From Juglans regia (taxonomy: Eukaryota; Streptophyta; Magnoliopsida; Fagales; Juglandaceae), in NCBI RefSeq assembly GCF_001411555.2, contig NC_049903.1:12567234-12631233 (forward strand): 64,000 bases of DNA, in the 5' to 3' direction. The translations under genes and the position numbers were made by a program. How positions within the stretch are numbered: the first letter of the stretch is position 1; each line of letters starts with the position of its first letter. The notes under the pieces were generated by a model. That model was given only the letters and a program-made list of their open reading frames with translations, was not told where the DNA came from and searched no databases. Below are positions 50,370 through 62,298 of the stretch, piece after piece.

Positions 50370-53300
50370 TCAGTTTGGGCTGAGGATACCGTTAAGAGCT
50401 ATCTGGCCTGGCCCCTCACCAGAGCCATCCCTTGTCAGGCTTCCTGAAGAATCGCCCAAGTGGGAATCATTCGGCTTCAGGACCTGGACGTTCAAACTGT
50501 TGGAGGGAAGATGTTCCAGGATGATCTACATAGAAACATTTGGAAAGCTGGTCAGCAATAGACATGATCTACTTTGTCTTTGTCCTATTAGACCACATAG
50601 CCATTGCGTATTTAGATCGATTTACAGAAAATTAACAATTAGAATGGCATCATTTTGAGTACACTTTCAGAGAAAGCTATATCAAGGGAATTCCAACATG
50701 CTGGGAAAATTCTTTTAACTTTCAATTCTAGAGTCTATCACTGAGATTAATATCACTACAATTAAGAACAATTCAAAAGCCTTTTATATGGTCAATAATT
50801 TTATTACCTGATCACCTGCCTCTGAGCCCTCCGAGTGAAAGAGAATTGGGCGGCAGCGCTTATCTTCATTCATCAAGCTGGAGTTCTGGAAGTGGGTCAC
50901 AAGGGCTGCCTTTCCCTGGATTCGAGCATATGCCAAGGAAGCAACTTTCTCACTATTAAACTTCTCCCACTTTTTTCCATTAAATGCCTGCATAAAATTA
51001 GGGACATTAGAAAAGTTTTACAATCTATCTTCCAGTACATTTACCACAAAGCCCTTAATGATAAAGAGAGAACCCAATAAACTGAATCCCAAAAAATTTT
51101 AAATGAGCATAAAAAATGAAACCTCGTAGAATGGAATAATGTGAGAAGGAGATAGCATATTGATAAATGCATAGCCCACGTTGCATTTATTCTGCACCAA
51201 CATAAAGGAATTGCAATCAGTTCCAATCGAAGAAGCATTGAAGACTGAACATACAGAATATAATAACGTAGGTAAAACTCAAAAAAATACCTTGAAATCA
51301 ATCGGCAGATAGAGGAAATCATAAGTACCCCTGTGGTTTTCATCAATAGCAGCTAACAACATTTTTGAGGTGTATCTGAAAGATAATAATAATACAAAAG
51401 TCATCTTGAATATGCATCCAATAATGTAAGAATCTATTCGCAAAAGACACAATCATAGAGTTAACTCTTACTTATTTGGGATATTTTTTATCATTAAAGT
51501 TGTCCGAGCATCTTCCCCACTTTTAATCTTATCTAAGTCAAGCTGAAACTGTTTCTTGCTATCAACCTGGTTCTCAACCCTTCTGCTCCGGCCACGCTCT
51601 AAGCCCTCCATGCTGGAAGGTGGCATCGCTGGGTACAGGCCATTACCTAAAAACACAGGGCTAAGCCTCGGCGAAGACCGAATCCTGAAACTTGATGAAC
51701 CATTTTCAGACATGCTCCCAGGTATATTAATGCCAGGGTTAATTCCAGCACGAACACCCATATTCACCATAAAATTTCCATCGTTTGGGCCCAAACCCAC
51801 GCCTCCATAAGCAACAGGACTCATCAATGAGGTTTCTGGTGACTCTGGGAAGAAACCGAAATGCCTCTCAAAAGGAACACCGGAGGGAGCAGATCCAACA
51901 TGATGATGGTGATGTGGCTGGGACGAGCCGAGCAAAGAGCCATGCCGGCCTGAGTATTGAAAGGGAAGGCCCTTTCCATTAGATGTATATGGATGTCCCA
52001 CAGATTGACTTGGCCAAGCTGAAGAACTGGTGGGCTCTGGGTATGGATTTGGATTTCCCCAAAGAAATTGCTGCCCAGATAATGTTTCAATGGCAGATCC
52101 ATTTGAAGTTGAAGGGCCAAAAGAGGGCATAGCTTGGTGGTACTGGTCCAACTTGGGCTCTGGAAATGAATGTGACTGTTGTAAAGCAGCCCCATAGGCT
52201 GAGTTTGAACTGGTAAATATGTGGTCCACATGGCTTACCCTTCCTTGGTCCTTGCCAATAGGAGCTACCTTCACAGAGGATGATAGTTGAGGATGCAGAA
52301 TTGAAGCCAATCCAGGCAAATGATTGCCAGCTGTTGGACTAATGGTCCTAAAAACTGGGGATTTACTAATAGTGGGCATAGAATTTTCAATAGAGCCATT
52401 AAACTGAGCCCAGTTACCTGTCATGAGCATTACGTTGACCTCAGAACATTTATGTGTAAGACTAATCTGATTTCAAAAAGGCATCACAAAGGACCCTACC
52501 TGGCGGAGAATTGGCAATTGGTGAACCTACTTGATGTCTAAAACTTCGAGATTCATCTTGTTCGAGCTCTTGATTCAATTGCAACATCAAGCTAAAGGTA
52601 CAATAAATTATAATATCAATAATTAAAAGCTAGAAATTGAAGAGGGAAAAAAATATAAACAAGTTTAAATTTTAAAAACCCGCAACTAAAACTATCTCAA
52701 GTCAATAATCACATTTTTTTTTTTAAATGTGCTGATTGACTTGAGTAAATTTTAATTGCTGATTTTTATAAATGTCAAAATATCACATACACCAGATGAA
52801 AAAAAAATGCCAAAATAGTAAGGGAACACTAACTCAGTCCCATGACAACAATGGTTCCCACATTTGCAACATTTTTCAATTCCTTACTATTTACTCGTCT
52901 TTTTAAAAGGGATGTTTAATGCCTAAAAGGAATGAATCCTCACTACATGCAAAGATAACGTACAGAAACCAAATATTGTGTGAGTTATCCTGACAAGAAG
53001 TCAAATATAGAGTTCAACGGGAGCTCTCAGTACATATGAAGACAAGGAATATAAGTACAGTACAGAACAGCATGTTATCTATTCCTTCCATTGTATAGGA
53101 TGAAAGTCAAATACCAGAGTTTGATTCCAAAAACGAAAAAAGCCATTATATTTATCATGGACAATTGTTACATAATAAAAAGCAAGGAAGATCTCTTTAG
53201 AAAGTAAAGAAAAGTAATGATTATAAGAGGGTTTATTTTAGATGTAATCTCACTAAAAAAAGAGCAAAGGGGAGCAATCCTAATACACAAGAAGTACAAA

Positions 53301-56134
53301 AGAGAACCTCCTATTCAGAAGAAAAAGAAAAACAGCAGTTCAGAAAGAGGATTGTGAATTTTGATAGGTTATAACATTTAAAATGTGAGTCAAGCACATC
53401 AGAATACGCACTTTCTACGAGCTCCACCAGGACGACTAGGTTCAAGCTTTATGCGTTTGCCAGCTATGTCACTCCTATTTAATGACTTAAGTGCTGCTTC
53501 TGCGGCTCTAACATCATAAAATTCAATAAACTTATGATGCCTCTTGTGTGGTGTTTCCCTTATCTGTTTTGTACAATATGTACCAAAATGCACATATATT
53601 AATGTGTATGCAAAAGAAATTCCGGAAGGAATATAAGAAAAGGAATGATTTAAAAAGAGAAACCAATCACCTCTTTGACCTCTCCATAAGCCCCAAATAT
53701 TTGGCGAAGATCTTCGTTTGAAACAGAAGGATCCAAATTAAAAACTACCAAGGTTCCTTGATTAATATCCTTGTCTGATGGATTATCCTGGCATGGTACC
53801 ACAAAAAGAAATAAACAGTGATGGGATGATAAAAAAAATGAAGTATCGACAGCACAAAAGTAGAAATGGGAAGTTGGAAATTTGTATTACAACCTTTGGA
53901 ATTGAGAAGTGAATGTCAAGTTTTCTCCGCCGCAGTGGTTTGTTTTGTAATGCACGCATAGCAGTTCGAGCAGCACGGATATCAAAATAAGATATCATTA
54001 CAAAGCCCCTATGTTTACATGCAGTATACAGAGTTCTGATATCGCCATATTGCTACAAAAAATTTGTAAAAAACTGATTATAAGAAGAAATAAAAACATG
54101 ATTTAAAACCATAAATCATCTAAGCCTAGACATAAAAATATTATAATCCCGAATAAGAATAAAAATATCTTAAACTGAAACTCAGGCCCCAACTAGTTCT
54201 GCATACAAGATTATGTAGCTGTTAAAATGAGTGACAGGGCCAGACAATTTAAGGAAACTGGTGTAAATTTAAATGCTAAGAAGTGACGGAAACTATACTT
54301 CGGTCAGCCAATGACAAAGTTAAAAAGTCCAAAAATCTTGATTAGATTAATCTTAGTCCCAGAATATACTTTCTTTCCTTTGTTTCACAGGTAATGCATC
54401 CGATAATGCTGAATTCAACATAAATGACATCTCAAACAAGGCAAAGCAAAAGATGGATCTTGCACCACCGCATGTGCCATGGTCCACAAGGTAAATATGG
54501 ACAAATGTTTTGCAAAGGCATGCCATGCACAGTCAATATAAGAGGTAGATAGGACCCATATACCCTGCAAAGGGAAGTTACCATAAAAACTGAGGGCCAC
54601 GTGCAGTAGAGCAGAAAAATTAACATGTAATGACTCATGGCCACCAATTTATGATGCCCCAACCCTTCACACCACACCCATGTCAACACAAGACATTCAA
54701 GAATGAGAACTAGAAACTTCAATGGTCAAAAGCTTTTGAAAGGCATTCAACACTAGTTATCAATTTCTGTACCCAACACCCTTACCCAAGTCCATGAAAT
54801 AGCAAGCACTTGATTAATAATTTATTCATTAGCACTCAATAAAATACAATTTATTCATAAGAACGTATTCTATGACCCAGAGACCAATGTTTACTTCATA
54901 TTATACAAAAACGAAGTAACACACTGCCCTCCATAGCATTCCAAGATCAGGATGTGCATCTTACACTTGAAAAAAATCACTGGAAAGTGGGAAACCATGT
55001 GAAACATGGATTTAGGTGAAACAAATGAACAATTAGATCAGCAGGAACAAAGAGAATGAAAAATATGGTAATAAATTAAACATATTTGATGACAGATGGC
55101 ATTCTGAATTTTACGTCATTGTTGTTACTTTTTTCTTGTGGGGGAGATGAGTAGCAGCTCATGTTGAATACGTTCAATCCTTAAGAACTATGGATGCCAC
55201 AAGAAATCATACAAAACTGACCCAGTAATGAAGTTGCTTGCTGTAAACCAAAGAAAGAAACCATCGCAAATAATGATCAAACAAAAATGCATACCACATC
55301 CTCATATTAAACTAAGGGGAGCTTGGACTGACTTAAATTACCTCAAAGAGCGCTTTTAGTTCAGAATCCTCAACATTACTATTAATATTTCGAACAAATA
55401 ATGTCCTGGAAGGATGTTCCCCATACGGGTGTTCTCCGGCAACAGTTCCCACACCATTTGGAATAGCATAGTGAGAGATCCCATTCCCAACAACACCATC
55501 AGACAAACTTATCTTGGACATACCCATGCTCAAGCTCTCCTGAGGATCAATTTCCAATTCCATACCTCCTCCACTTTCAAAAATATTATACTCTTCCAAG
55601 TCCTCCAGTGAACCAGGCAATCCGTTCAGGTCAAAATCATCCATTATGCCAGCTAAAAGCTCCTCCTCATCGTCAGGAAGCAAGCTTCCAATTGCATGAG
55701 TTTCAAGATCTTCAAGGGGATCATTACCCTCCATGTCTTGGTGGAATTTCTCTAAGTCAGACGGGACATATTCCACAGATTGACAACCATGTTCTGATTC
55801 ATTCAAGTTTACTGCATGTTGGAAGAATCAAGTTAGAATTCACAAAATAAAAGGACAAAAAAAAATTGTGTAAGCAATCACCAACACCTACATTTTTCGT
55901 GAGGAAGAACAGGCAAAGAACTTGAAAAAAGGCTAGCATCAGATCCAGACAAGATCCCCCATGCACCACTTCCAGCCTCCTTTGAAATATTTATAGATGG
56001 AATCTTAGTAGTACCTATTACAAACAGTACAGGAGACTTGCACATCAAAGTTTTTACTTCATCAACTCTCCAAATAATAAAATGGAAAATTTTAGAAAGC
56101 TACCTGAAGATAGATGGTTTGGGAACTGCTTCAT
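50370..56134 (-). CDS. MEI2-like RNA-binding protein (AML2/AML5 type; positional counterpart of AML3)
   Basis: Plant MEI2-like proteins bind RNA and influence meiosis and meristem activity. Exons in transcript order: 56134-56104, 56014-55892, 55811-55342, 54052-53894, 53787-53671, 53563-53412, 52591-52500, 52417-51472, 51375-51291, 51191-51123, 50987-50808 and 50525-50370 (stop TGA). All are in frame, 859 aa (Arabidopsis AML2/AML5 about 800-845). RRM1 lies about 183-258 (RTLFVRNINSNVED). RRM2 lies about 271-345 (GTLVVFNLDPSVSNEDL). The diagnostic C-terminal MEI2-type RRM3 lies about 685-790 (TTLMIKNIPNKYTSK, CNVGYAFINM). The start is the ATG at 56134 in a 31-base first coding exon; related proteins begin similarly (MKQ...). 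An acidic stretch precedes RRM1. The leader intron carries an antisense LINE. Confidence 0.93.
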
Positions 56135-56289
56135 TGCATCACCTTTCTGCTTAAAATACAATGATTCAAATTAAGTGCACCTCAACATCTGCAATGGTTA
56201 AGATTAAAAAAATATCATCAACAGAACTTAGAAACTGATCACTAGACAATTGCCGAGACTAGCTAGGGTGACAAGATCATAAATTCTTA

Positions 56290-57283
56290 GAGAGGATGGT
56301 GCTCAAATGAGATCTGCAAACGATATGGGGTGAGTTTGTGGAAACACATTAGAAAATGATGGGAGACTTTCCCAAGCCATGCATGTATTGAGGTAGGTGA
56401 TCGTTCTCGAGTTAAGTTTTGGCACGACAAATGGTTCAATGAACAAAGCCTCAAAGAAACATGTCCTGACATTTTTGAGCTTGTACGGGAGAATGATGCT
56501 TCAGTAGCTGATCTCTTGGTCTTCTCTCGTGGTTCCCCTCAATGGAATGTATATTTCATCAAGGTAGCACATGATTGGGAGTTATTTCCAAGTTTTTTGC
56601 CTTACTAGATTCCATCAAGGTGACTGAGGGCACCTTAGATAAGTTCAGTTGGAGCCCCTCCAAGAAAGGTAGATTCATAGTTAGGTCGTTTTACCAAGTT
56701 CTAACAATCCTAGGGCATGACCACTTTTCCATTGAGGTATATATGGAAGATGAAAGCTCCTCTAAGCTTTCGTTTGGACAGTTTCCCAAACAAGATTTTT
56801 ACTATAGACAATCTATGGAAACATCGTTTAATGGTGTTGGATTGGTGTAGCATATGTCAAAAGGATGGAGAATCCATAGATCACCTACTTCTACATTGTG
56901 AGGTGGTCAGGACCTTGTGGGATGGTTTTTTTGCAAGAATGGGACCATCATGGGTCATGCCTCGTAGGCTGGTGGACTTTGTGTCAAGCTAGAGAGGACT
57001 CCAAGGCAATTCACAAGTGGGAAGATGGCCCCTATATGTATGTGTTGATGCATTGGCGGGAAAGAAATGATAGGAGCTTTGAGGATCGCAAGAGGACACT
57101 GGATGAGCTTAAAGTTTTCTTCTTTAAAACCTTGTTCTTATGGGCGGGGGTCTTGATTTTAATGGACTTAATGTCCATGATTTTCTACTTTCAGTTGTAA
57201 ACCCTAGTTAGGTACTTAACCTGTATACATCCTATGTTCGTGCCTCATTTTCCTATGAATAAAATTTCTTGATTACCTAAAAA
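56290..57283 (+). pseudogene. LINE non-LTR retrotransposon fragment, antisense in the MEI2-like leader intron
   Basis: Broken frames encode the same C-terminal region as the LINE at the left edge: RVKFWHDKWF, a zf-RVT part with CSICQKDGESIDHLLLHCEVV, and a 3' tail CCTGTATACATCCTATGTTCG ending AATAAAATTTCTTG then A-rich. Frames shift near 56580, 56700 and 56990, so it is inactive. Clear target duplications were not found. Confidence 0.8.
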
Positions 57284-57482
57284 AAGGTAAATTATTTTAA
57301 GTGATTATAATTCCCACTACAGCCCCAACAAAAAGAATTATAGTGGATATTCAAAACCCTAATAACCAAATTCACTAGAACTGATGTTTCATGAAAACAA
57401 GTTCTTTTATAAGTAATGCAAGAAAATAAATCCTGAAAATTCATCACTCAGTCCAAGAATAACATAATAGTCCTCTATCTTT

Positions 57483-57579
57483 TTTTTATTGGCATCGGGT
57501 GTCCGGAACAGAGTCTCAACTAATCCCGGGGGTGCACAGGCCCTTAGTAAGAAGTTTCCCATAAATGCACCTCAGGTTC
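57483..57579 (-). mobile_element. SINE family S, 5'-truncated, with target duplication
   Basis: The T run, then ATTGGCATCGGGTGTCCGG and CCCGGGGGTGCACAGGCCC, match the 3' half of the SINE at 1274-1506. It is flanked by GTCCTCTATCTT (57470-57481) and GTCTTCTATCTT (57580-57591). Confidence 0.75.
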
Positions 57580-57796
57580 GTCTTCTATCTTAAGGAATGC
57601 CAAAGACATATCCAAAATGTACAATACAAAGCAAAGCCATTTTGTTATAAATCCAATTACTTGAATTTAAAGGAATCAGAGTATCAAACTAGGTTCAGCA
57701 TTCTAGCTCGGAGATACTCAAAGATTTTGTTTCCGCTGCAGAGTTAATTTCATTAATCAAGGTGCGTAACAATAATGTAAAACTCTTAAAAGTCAT

Positions 57797-57935
57797 ATTT
57801 TTTTTTTATAAGTAATAATATTATATATATATCAATAGAAGTAACCAAGTACACTGGACGTATACAAGAAAAACACCTAGCCCATACAAGAAAGCCCATA
57901 ATGACCCAAAAGCCCATGAAAACCAACCCAAAATA
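57797..57935 (-). mobile_element. LINE 3' tail, minus orientation
   Basis: Read on the minus strand it has GGGCTTTCTTGTATGGG, GGTGTTTTTCTTGTATACG and a terminal TTACTTATAAAAAAAA. These resemble the tail words of the other LINEs here. How far it extends to the right is unclear. Confidence 0.5.
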
Positions 57936-59049
57936 CACCAAACCCGAATCAGAAAACTATCATTACACCTCCCTAACCCCATCCCCTAGATTCCGTAAAA
58001 CTAATCTTCAACCCGAACATCACAAAGCCCTCCCTCGACTTGAGCTACCTCCCTTACCATCGTAGTTGATTGTCCATGAAAGATTCTTTAACTCCCTGCT
58101 TTTCTTAAACTTAGATTTGGTTTCAAGCGCATGGCTCGCCTTGATTGCAGTGAGTACTGTTTTAAATTGGTCTTCATATTCTCCATGTTCTCCATATGAA
58201 AGTCCCAGGGTTTGTAGAAACCCGTTATCTTTATTCAGAAACCTGAACCCGCTATATCGTTAATCGGAGGTTAAAAAGCAACGAAGGTGTAGAATTGGCA
58301 CCAGAACCCCACCATATTCAATTCCAAAGCAACATTTTAATACAGTCAATTGGAACGTAAGCAGGCTGTTTCAAATATGCACATTTTGTCAAATTGGGCA
58401 TCCTATTCATAAAAAAAATACTAGTTCAAAATTTGGGTGTGCAATATAAAGACAAAGTAGCAGATGATTACAGCCATGGCTAATCCAGCTTTATTCAAAT
58501 AACAATAAAGCATGGATACTAAATACTTTACCCAGAACAGGGGAAAGAAAACAGAAAAACAGACCAATAGAAAGCAACCACAATGAATAAATAAATATTT
58601 TCCGAGCGTGTGTGTGTGTCTGTGTGTCTGTATGGAAGTGTACATATGAATGTAGGTAGCTTGGTATGCATGCACCAAATAATTGCAACACAAAAGATAG
58701 GGAAAAACACAAAAGTTGACAGTTTACGCGAACTACTGTAACAGCACAGTACGTGATCAAAACTACCAAACAAAACCCATAACCCAACTTTGCATTCGAC
58801 CAAAAAGGTAGAGCAAAATCCCAAATAAATTCTAAGCAATCTGAGAAAAATCACTCCTATCCTAACAACAATTCAGGAAAAGAAAAAAACAGAATTTTCG
58901 TTTCAAAAAAAAAAAATAGCACCTTCCAAACCAATCCGATCAAACCCGCAAAACAATTCACAGCAATAACTTTGATTTCACGCAAAACTAAGAAAAAAAA
59001 ATACAAAAAGATATATATATATAGAGAGAGAGAGAGTAATTAGCACAAA

Positions 59050-59248
59050 GAGAGACCTAGTCAACGAACCCTAGAGCTTGACAGAAGAGAGAGACTTGTA
59101 TCCAAAAACAAAAACCTCTTCACGATCACAGAAAGATGCTACTCTTTGATAGTACTATCGTTTGTTTCTCTCTCTAAACCATTGAGATTTTTTTTGAGAG
59201 AGGGGGGGAGGTGGACGAGAGGAGTGAAAAGGAGCAGAGAATGATTGT

Positions 59249-59280
<32 letters not shown>

Positions 59281-59340
59281 GAGGGAGAGAGAGAAGGGTT
59301 GGTTTCTGAGAATGTTGGTGATTCAACTCTATTTAAATTG
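59050..59340 (-). promoter_or_regulatory. Putative leader exon and promoter of the MEI2-like gene
   Basis: On the minus strand an ATTTAAAT motif (about 59335) is followed by a long CT-rich tract with (TC)n at about 59248-59275 and a CTAGGGTTCG stretch typical of plant leaders. This would make the leader span introns of about 3 kb. Inferred only. Confidence 0.4.
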
Positions 59341-60147
59341 TTTTTGGAGTCCAAAATAATTAAATAATAATTAGAATTATCATCTCAATTATTGGTACTT
59401 ACCAGCAGCTATTCAGTATTTGGATAAAAACATGATATCAAGAAAATGACCCTCATTTTGATCTAAAATAACCACATTGCCTGAGAGAGTATGTAGTAAT
59501 TCTGACCAATAAACAGGGATATGAATGGGAATGCAGTTCTCTCATCTTAAGCTAGAAAAGGATAACGATGAGCCACATCAGCTAAAACGAAACATGTTAA
59601 TAAGCTTCACAACACATGTACTTTACCCTCTTTTGTGATTTTCCGCTTTGCAAAAATGAAAAATATATATTTTGATTTTTTTAATTGAAAAAATACATAC
59701 ATATATACTCATATATGTGTTAACTTGAATAAAAAAAAAATGTGTTAACTAATAAAATAAGCATAGTATTTTTATAATTAAATATATAATACGTAACTTA
59801 ATTTTATGTTTATATATTGAATATATTTCATAGCTATATTTTATAATTTGTATAACAATTAGTTAATAAGATTTAATAATTTTATATACTAGTATGTGAA
59901 AATTATATATGAAATAAATATATGTTATCATATTATTTGTATGTATTAATAATTTCTATAGGTATATAATATATTGTTATTATAGATAAATATAAACTAG
60001 CTATGTATTAATTATTTATAAATTTTTAAAATCTTATAATTCAATAAAGGTTCTATTTGTTAGTTGTACAAATTCAATATTAGATTTTTATTTTATTTTT
60101 TATCTATCTAATTTATTAATTCTTAAATCTTATTCAAAAAATAAAAA

Positions 60148-60339
60148 AATAAACAATTCAAGCCGAGTTCGAGTCATCTCATTTTTTAGACGAGCTCGAA
60201 CTCGAGTTGAGAATTTAGCTTACCGAATCAAGCTCGAATAAAAAATAAATAAAAATCTCGAGCTTGAGTTTGAGTATTTTGAGTCGAGCTGAGCTCGACA
60301 AGCCAAAGACTGGCTTGGCTCGGCTCGATTATAGCCCTA
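60148..60339. mobile_element. hAT-type terminus remnant
   Basis: GAGCTCGA/TCGAGCTC-rich sequence ends in GGCTCGGCTCGATTATAGCCCTA, whose complement starts TAGGGCTATAATCGAGCC. This resembles plant hAT termini. No partner end or target duplication was found. Confidence 0.4.
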
Positions 60340-60660
60340 CATGGATGAGATAAAATGAAAAATTTATAAATAGTAGTGATATAGTTTGTGAATAGTAATA
60401 AAATGATTTGAGTTAAGATGTTTTATGAGATTTTGAAAAAGTTGAGAGAAAAAAATTGAATAAAAATATTATAAAGTTTAAATAATATTATGATATAATT
60501 TTTTTAATATTATTTGTGTTTTTGAGATTTGAAAAATTAAATTATTTTTTATATTTTATTTAGAAGGTTGAAAAAGTTATAATGATTAAATAAAAAAATT
60601 AAAATTTTAAAATTAAAAATTAAAAAATATTTATATTTAAAAATTATCTGAATATTAAGA
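60340..60660. mobile_element. MITE family T remnant(s)
   Basis: ATGAATAGTAGTGA-like, TTTGTGAATAGTAATAAAATGA and ATTATTTTTTATATTTTATTT words match the family. The boundaries are unclear, and it may be two overlapping copies. Confidence 0.45.
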
Positions 60661-60714
60661 TAAAATAAAATAAGACGCGACGAGTCGAAAGATATGCAAA
60701 ACTTACGGACCTTA

Positions 60715-60914
60715 GGTTGTGTTTGGATTTTGAAGTGAATTGAGTTGAGTTGAGTTGAGATGATAAAATATTGTTAGAATATTATTTTTTAATATTATTA
60801 TTATTTTGAAATTTAAAAAAATTGAATTGTTTATTATATTTTGTATTGAGATTTGAAAAAATTGTAATGATGAGTTGAAATGAGTTCAGAGTATTTGAAT
60901 AACCAAACGAAACC
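60715..60914. mobile_element. MITE family T, complete, with TTA duplication
   Basis: It starts GGTTGTGTTTGGATTTTG and ends, inverted, GGTTTCGTTTGGTTAT. TTA flanks at 60712-60714 and 60915-60917. The right-hand TTA is also the left duplication of the next element. Confidence 0.75.
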
Positions 60915-60917
60915 TTA

Positions 60918-61488
60918 GAGCATCCCCATCCGGATGCCTAAAACACTGTTTTCTCTAAATTATAGGGAAAATTATAGGGAAAAGCTCAAAAACCCCCTCC
61001 CATCCCATTCCCTAAATATAGGGAACCACTATTCATCTTCTAAATCATTTTTTATTAATATTTTATTTAAATAAATAAAATAAATTCTTTTTTCAATCAA
61101 CTACATTTTCTCTTATACTCATATTTATTATAATTTTAAATAATATTTTTAAAAATAATTTAAATAATTACTAAAATATAAAAATAATAATTTTAAAAAT
61201 ATTATAAACCCTTAAAAAAATAATTTAAATTTTTATTTAAAATATTCACTATAATAATAGTTCAAAACATAAGAAAAAATATTAAGTAGTGAAGTTTGAA
61301 AATGGAAGTGAGAGAAAAAAGTAATAAAGAAATAATAGAAGAATATTATTTTAATAGAATAGAGAAAGGATAGGGAATGGGATGTAGAAGGTTTTTTAAA
61401 AATGAGTAAAATTTAGAATAAAATTATAGGGAGTGTCATTTTTAGCTAAAATTTAGAGAAAAATTTAGGGAATCGGATGGGAATGCTC
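60918..61488. mobile_element. Harbinger-like non-autonomous element family H, copy 2
   Basis: It is 571 bp, with GAGCATCCCCATCCGGATG on the left and, inverted, GAGCATTCCCATCCGATTCC on the right. TTA duplications are at 60915-60917 and 61489-61491. It is a full-length relative of 40412-41008. Confidence 0.8.
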
Positions 61489-61606
61489 TTAGTAACTCAA
61501 CATGACAACATGGGATCGTATGTACCATGGGATCGTATGTCACGATGACGTACGATCGTAGCTCTTGTTTCCTACCTCTACGACAAACATGGTACAACGT
61601 ATTATA

Positions 61607-61660
61607 CTTTTTAAAATTTTTTCTATCATTAAACTTTTTAAAATTTTTTCTATCATTAAA
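61607..61660. repeat. Perfect 27-bp tandem duplication
   Basis: CTTTTTAAAATTTTTTCTAT... occupies 61607-61633 and is repeated exactly at 61634-61660. Confidence 0.85.
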
Positions 61661-61859
61661 TTTTAGCATTAATATAAATAATTTCATAAGCATGATATTT
61701 TGTTATTAATTATTTATTACTTTTACTTCGAAAATACTTATTAATTTTCTATTTTGTGAGTTATTGGGCATAAATTAAGTTGAGATGATTGGTAAAGTTA
61801 TAAACTAGTATATACTCATTTTGTAAAACTAGAAGAGAGAGTGAAGTTATAAAATTCAA

Positions 61860-61985
61860 GACCCGTTTAGAGAGTAAGATGAGATAAGATGAGATGAGAT
61901 GAATTGAAATGATTTGTGAATAATAATATAATTATTAGTTAAAATTAAATAAGATGAAATAAAGTGAGATCTATATCCAAACGAG
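61860..61985. mobile_element. MITE family T, short copy
   Basis: GACCCGTTTAGAGAGTAAGATGAGATAAG on the left and ATCCAAACGAGC on the right, with GAGATGAGATGAATTG inside, match the family. The AT core is largely deleted. Confidence 0.5.
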
Positions 61986-62298
61986 CATATCCAAATAAGT
62001 ACATTTTCTCTTTATAATATTTCAACGAACTAAAATTTGTCTGAAAATGTTAAAGAGGATAATAATAAAAAGTATTATGAATAAAAACAATTCTTTTAAG
62101 GAATAGGGAGGTTTCCTTTGAGGCGCCTGGCCAGCGCTCTCTCAAAAAATATGGAACTTTGGCCCAGGCAGTATAGCAAGTTATACATTGTCATTTTACC
62201 TATAAAAACTGCAAAGAAATAAAAATTTCCGACTTTTTATTATTTCATTAATGGCGTTTCTCCTGTAACATCCTGTGGATAATAGTTGGGTTAACATT

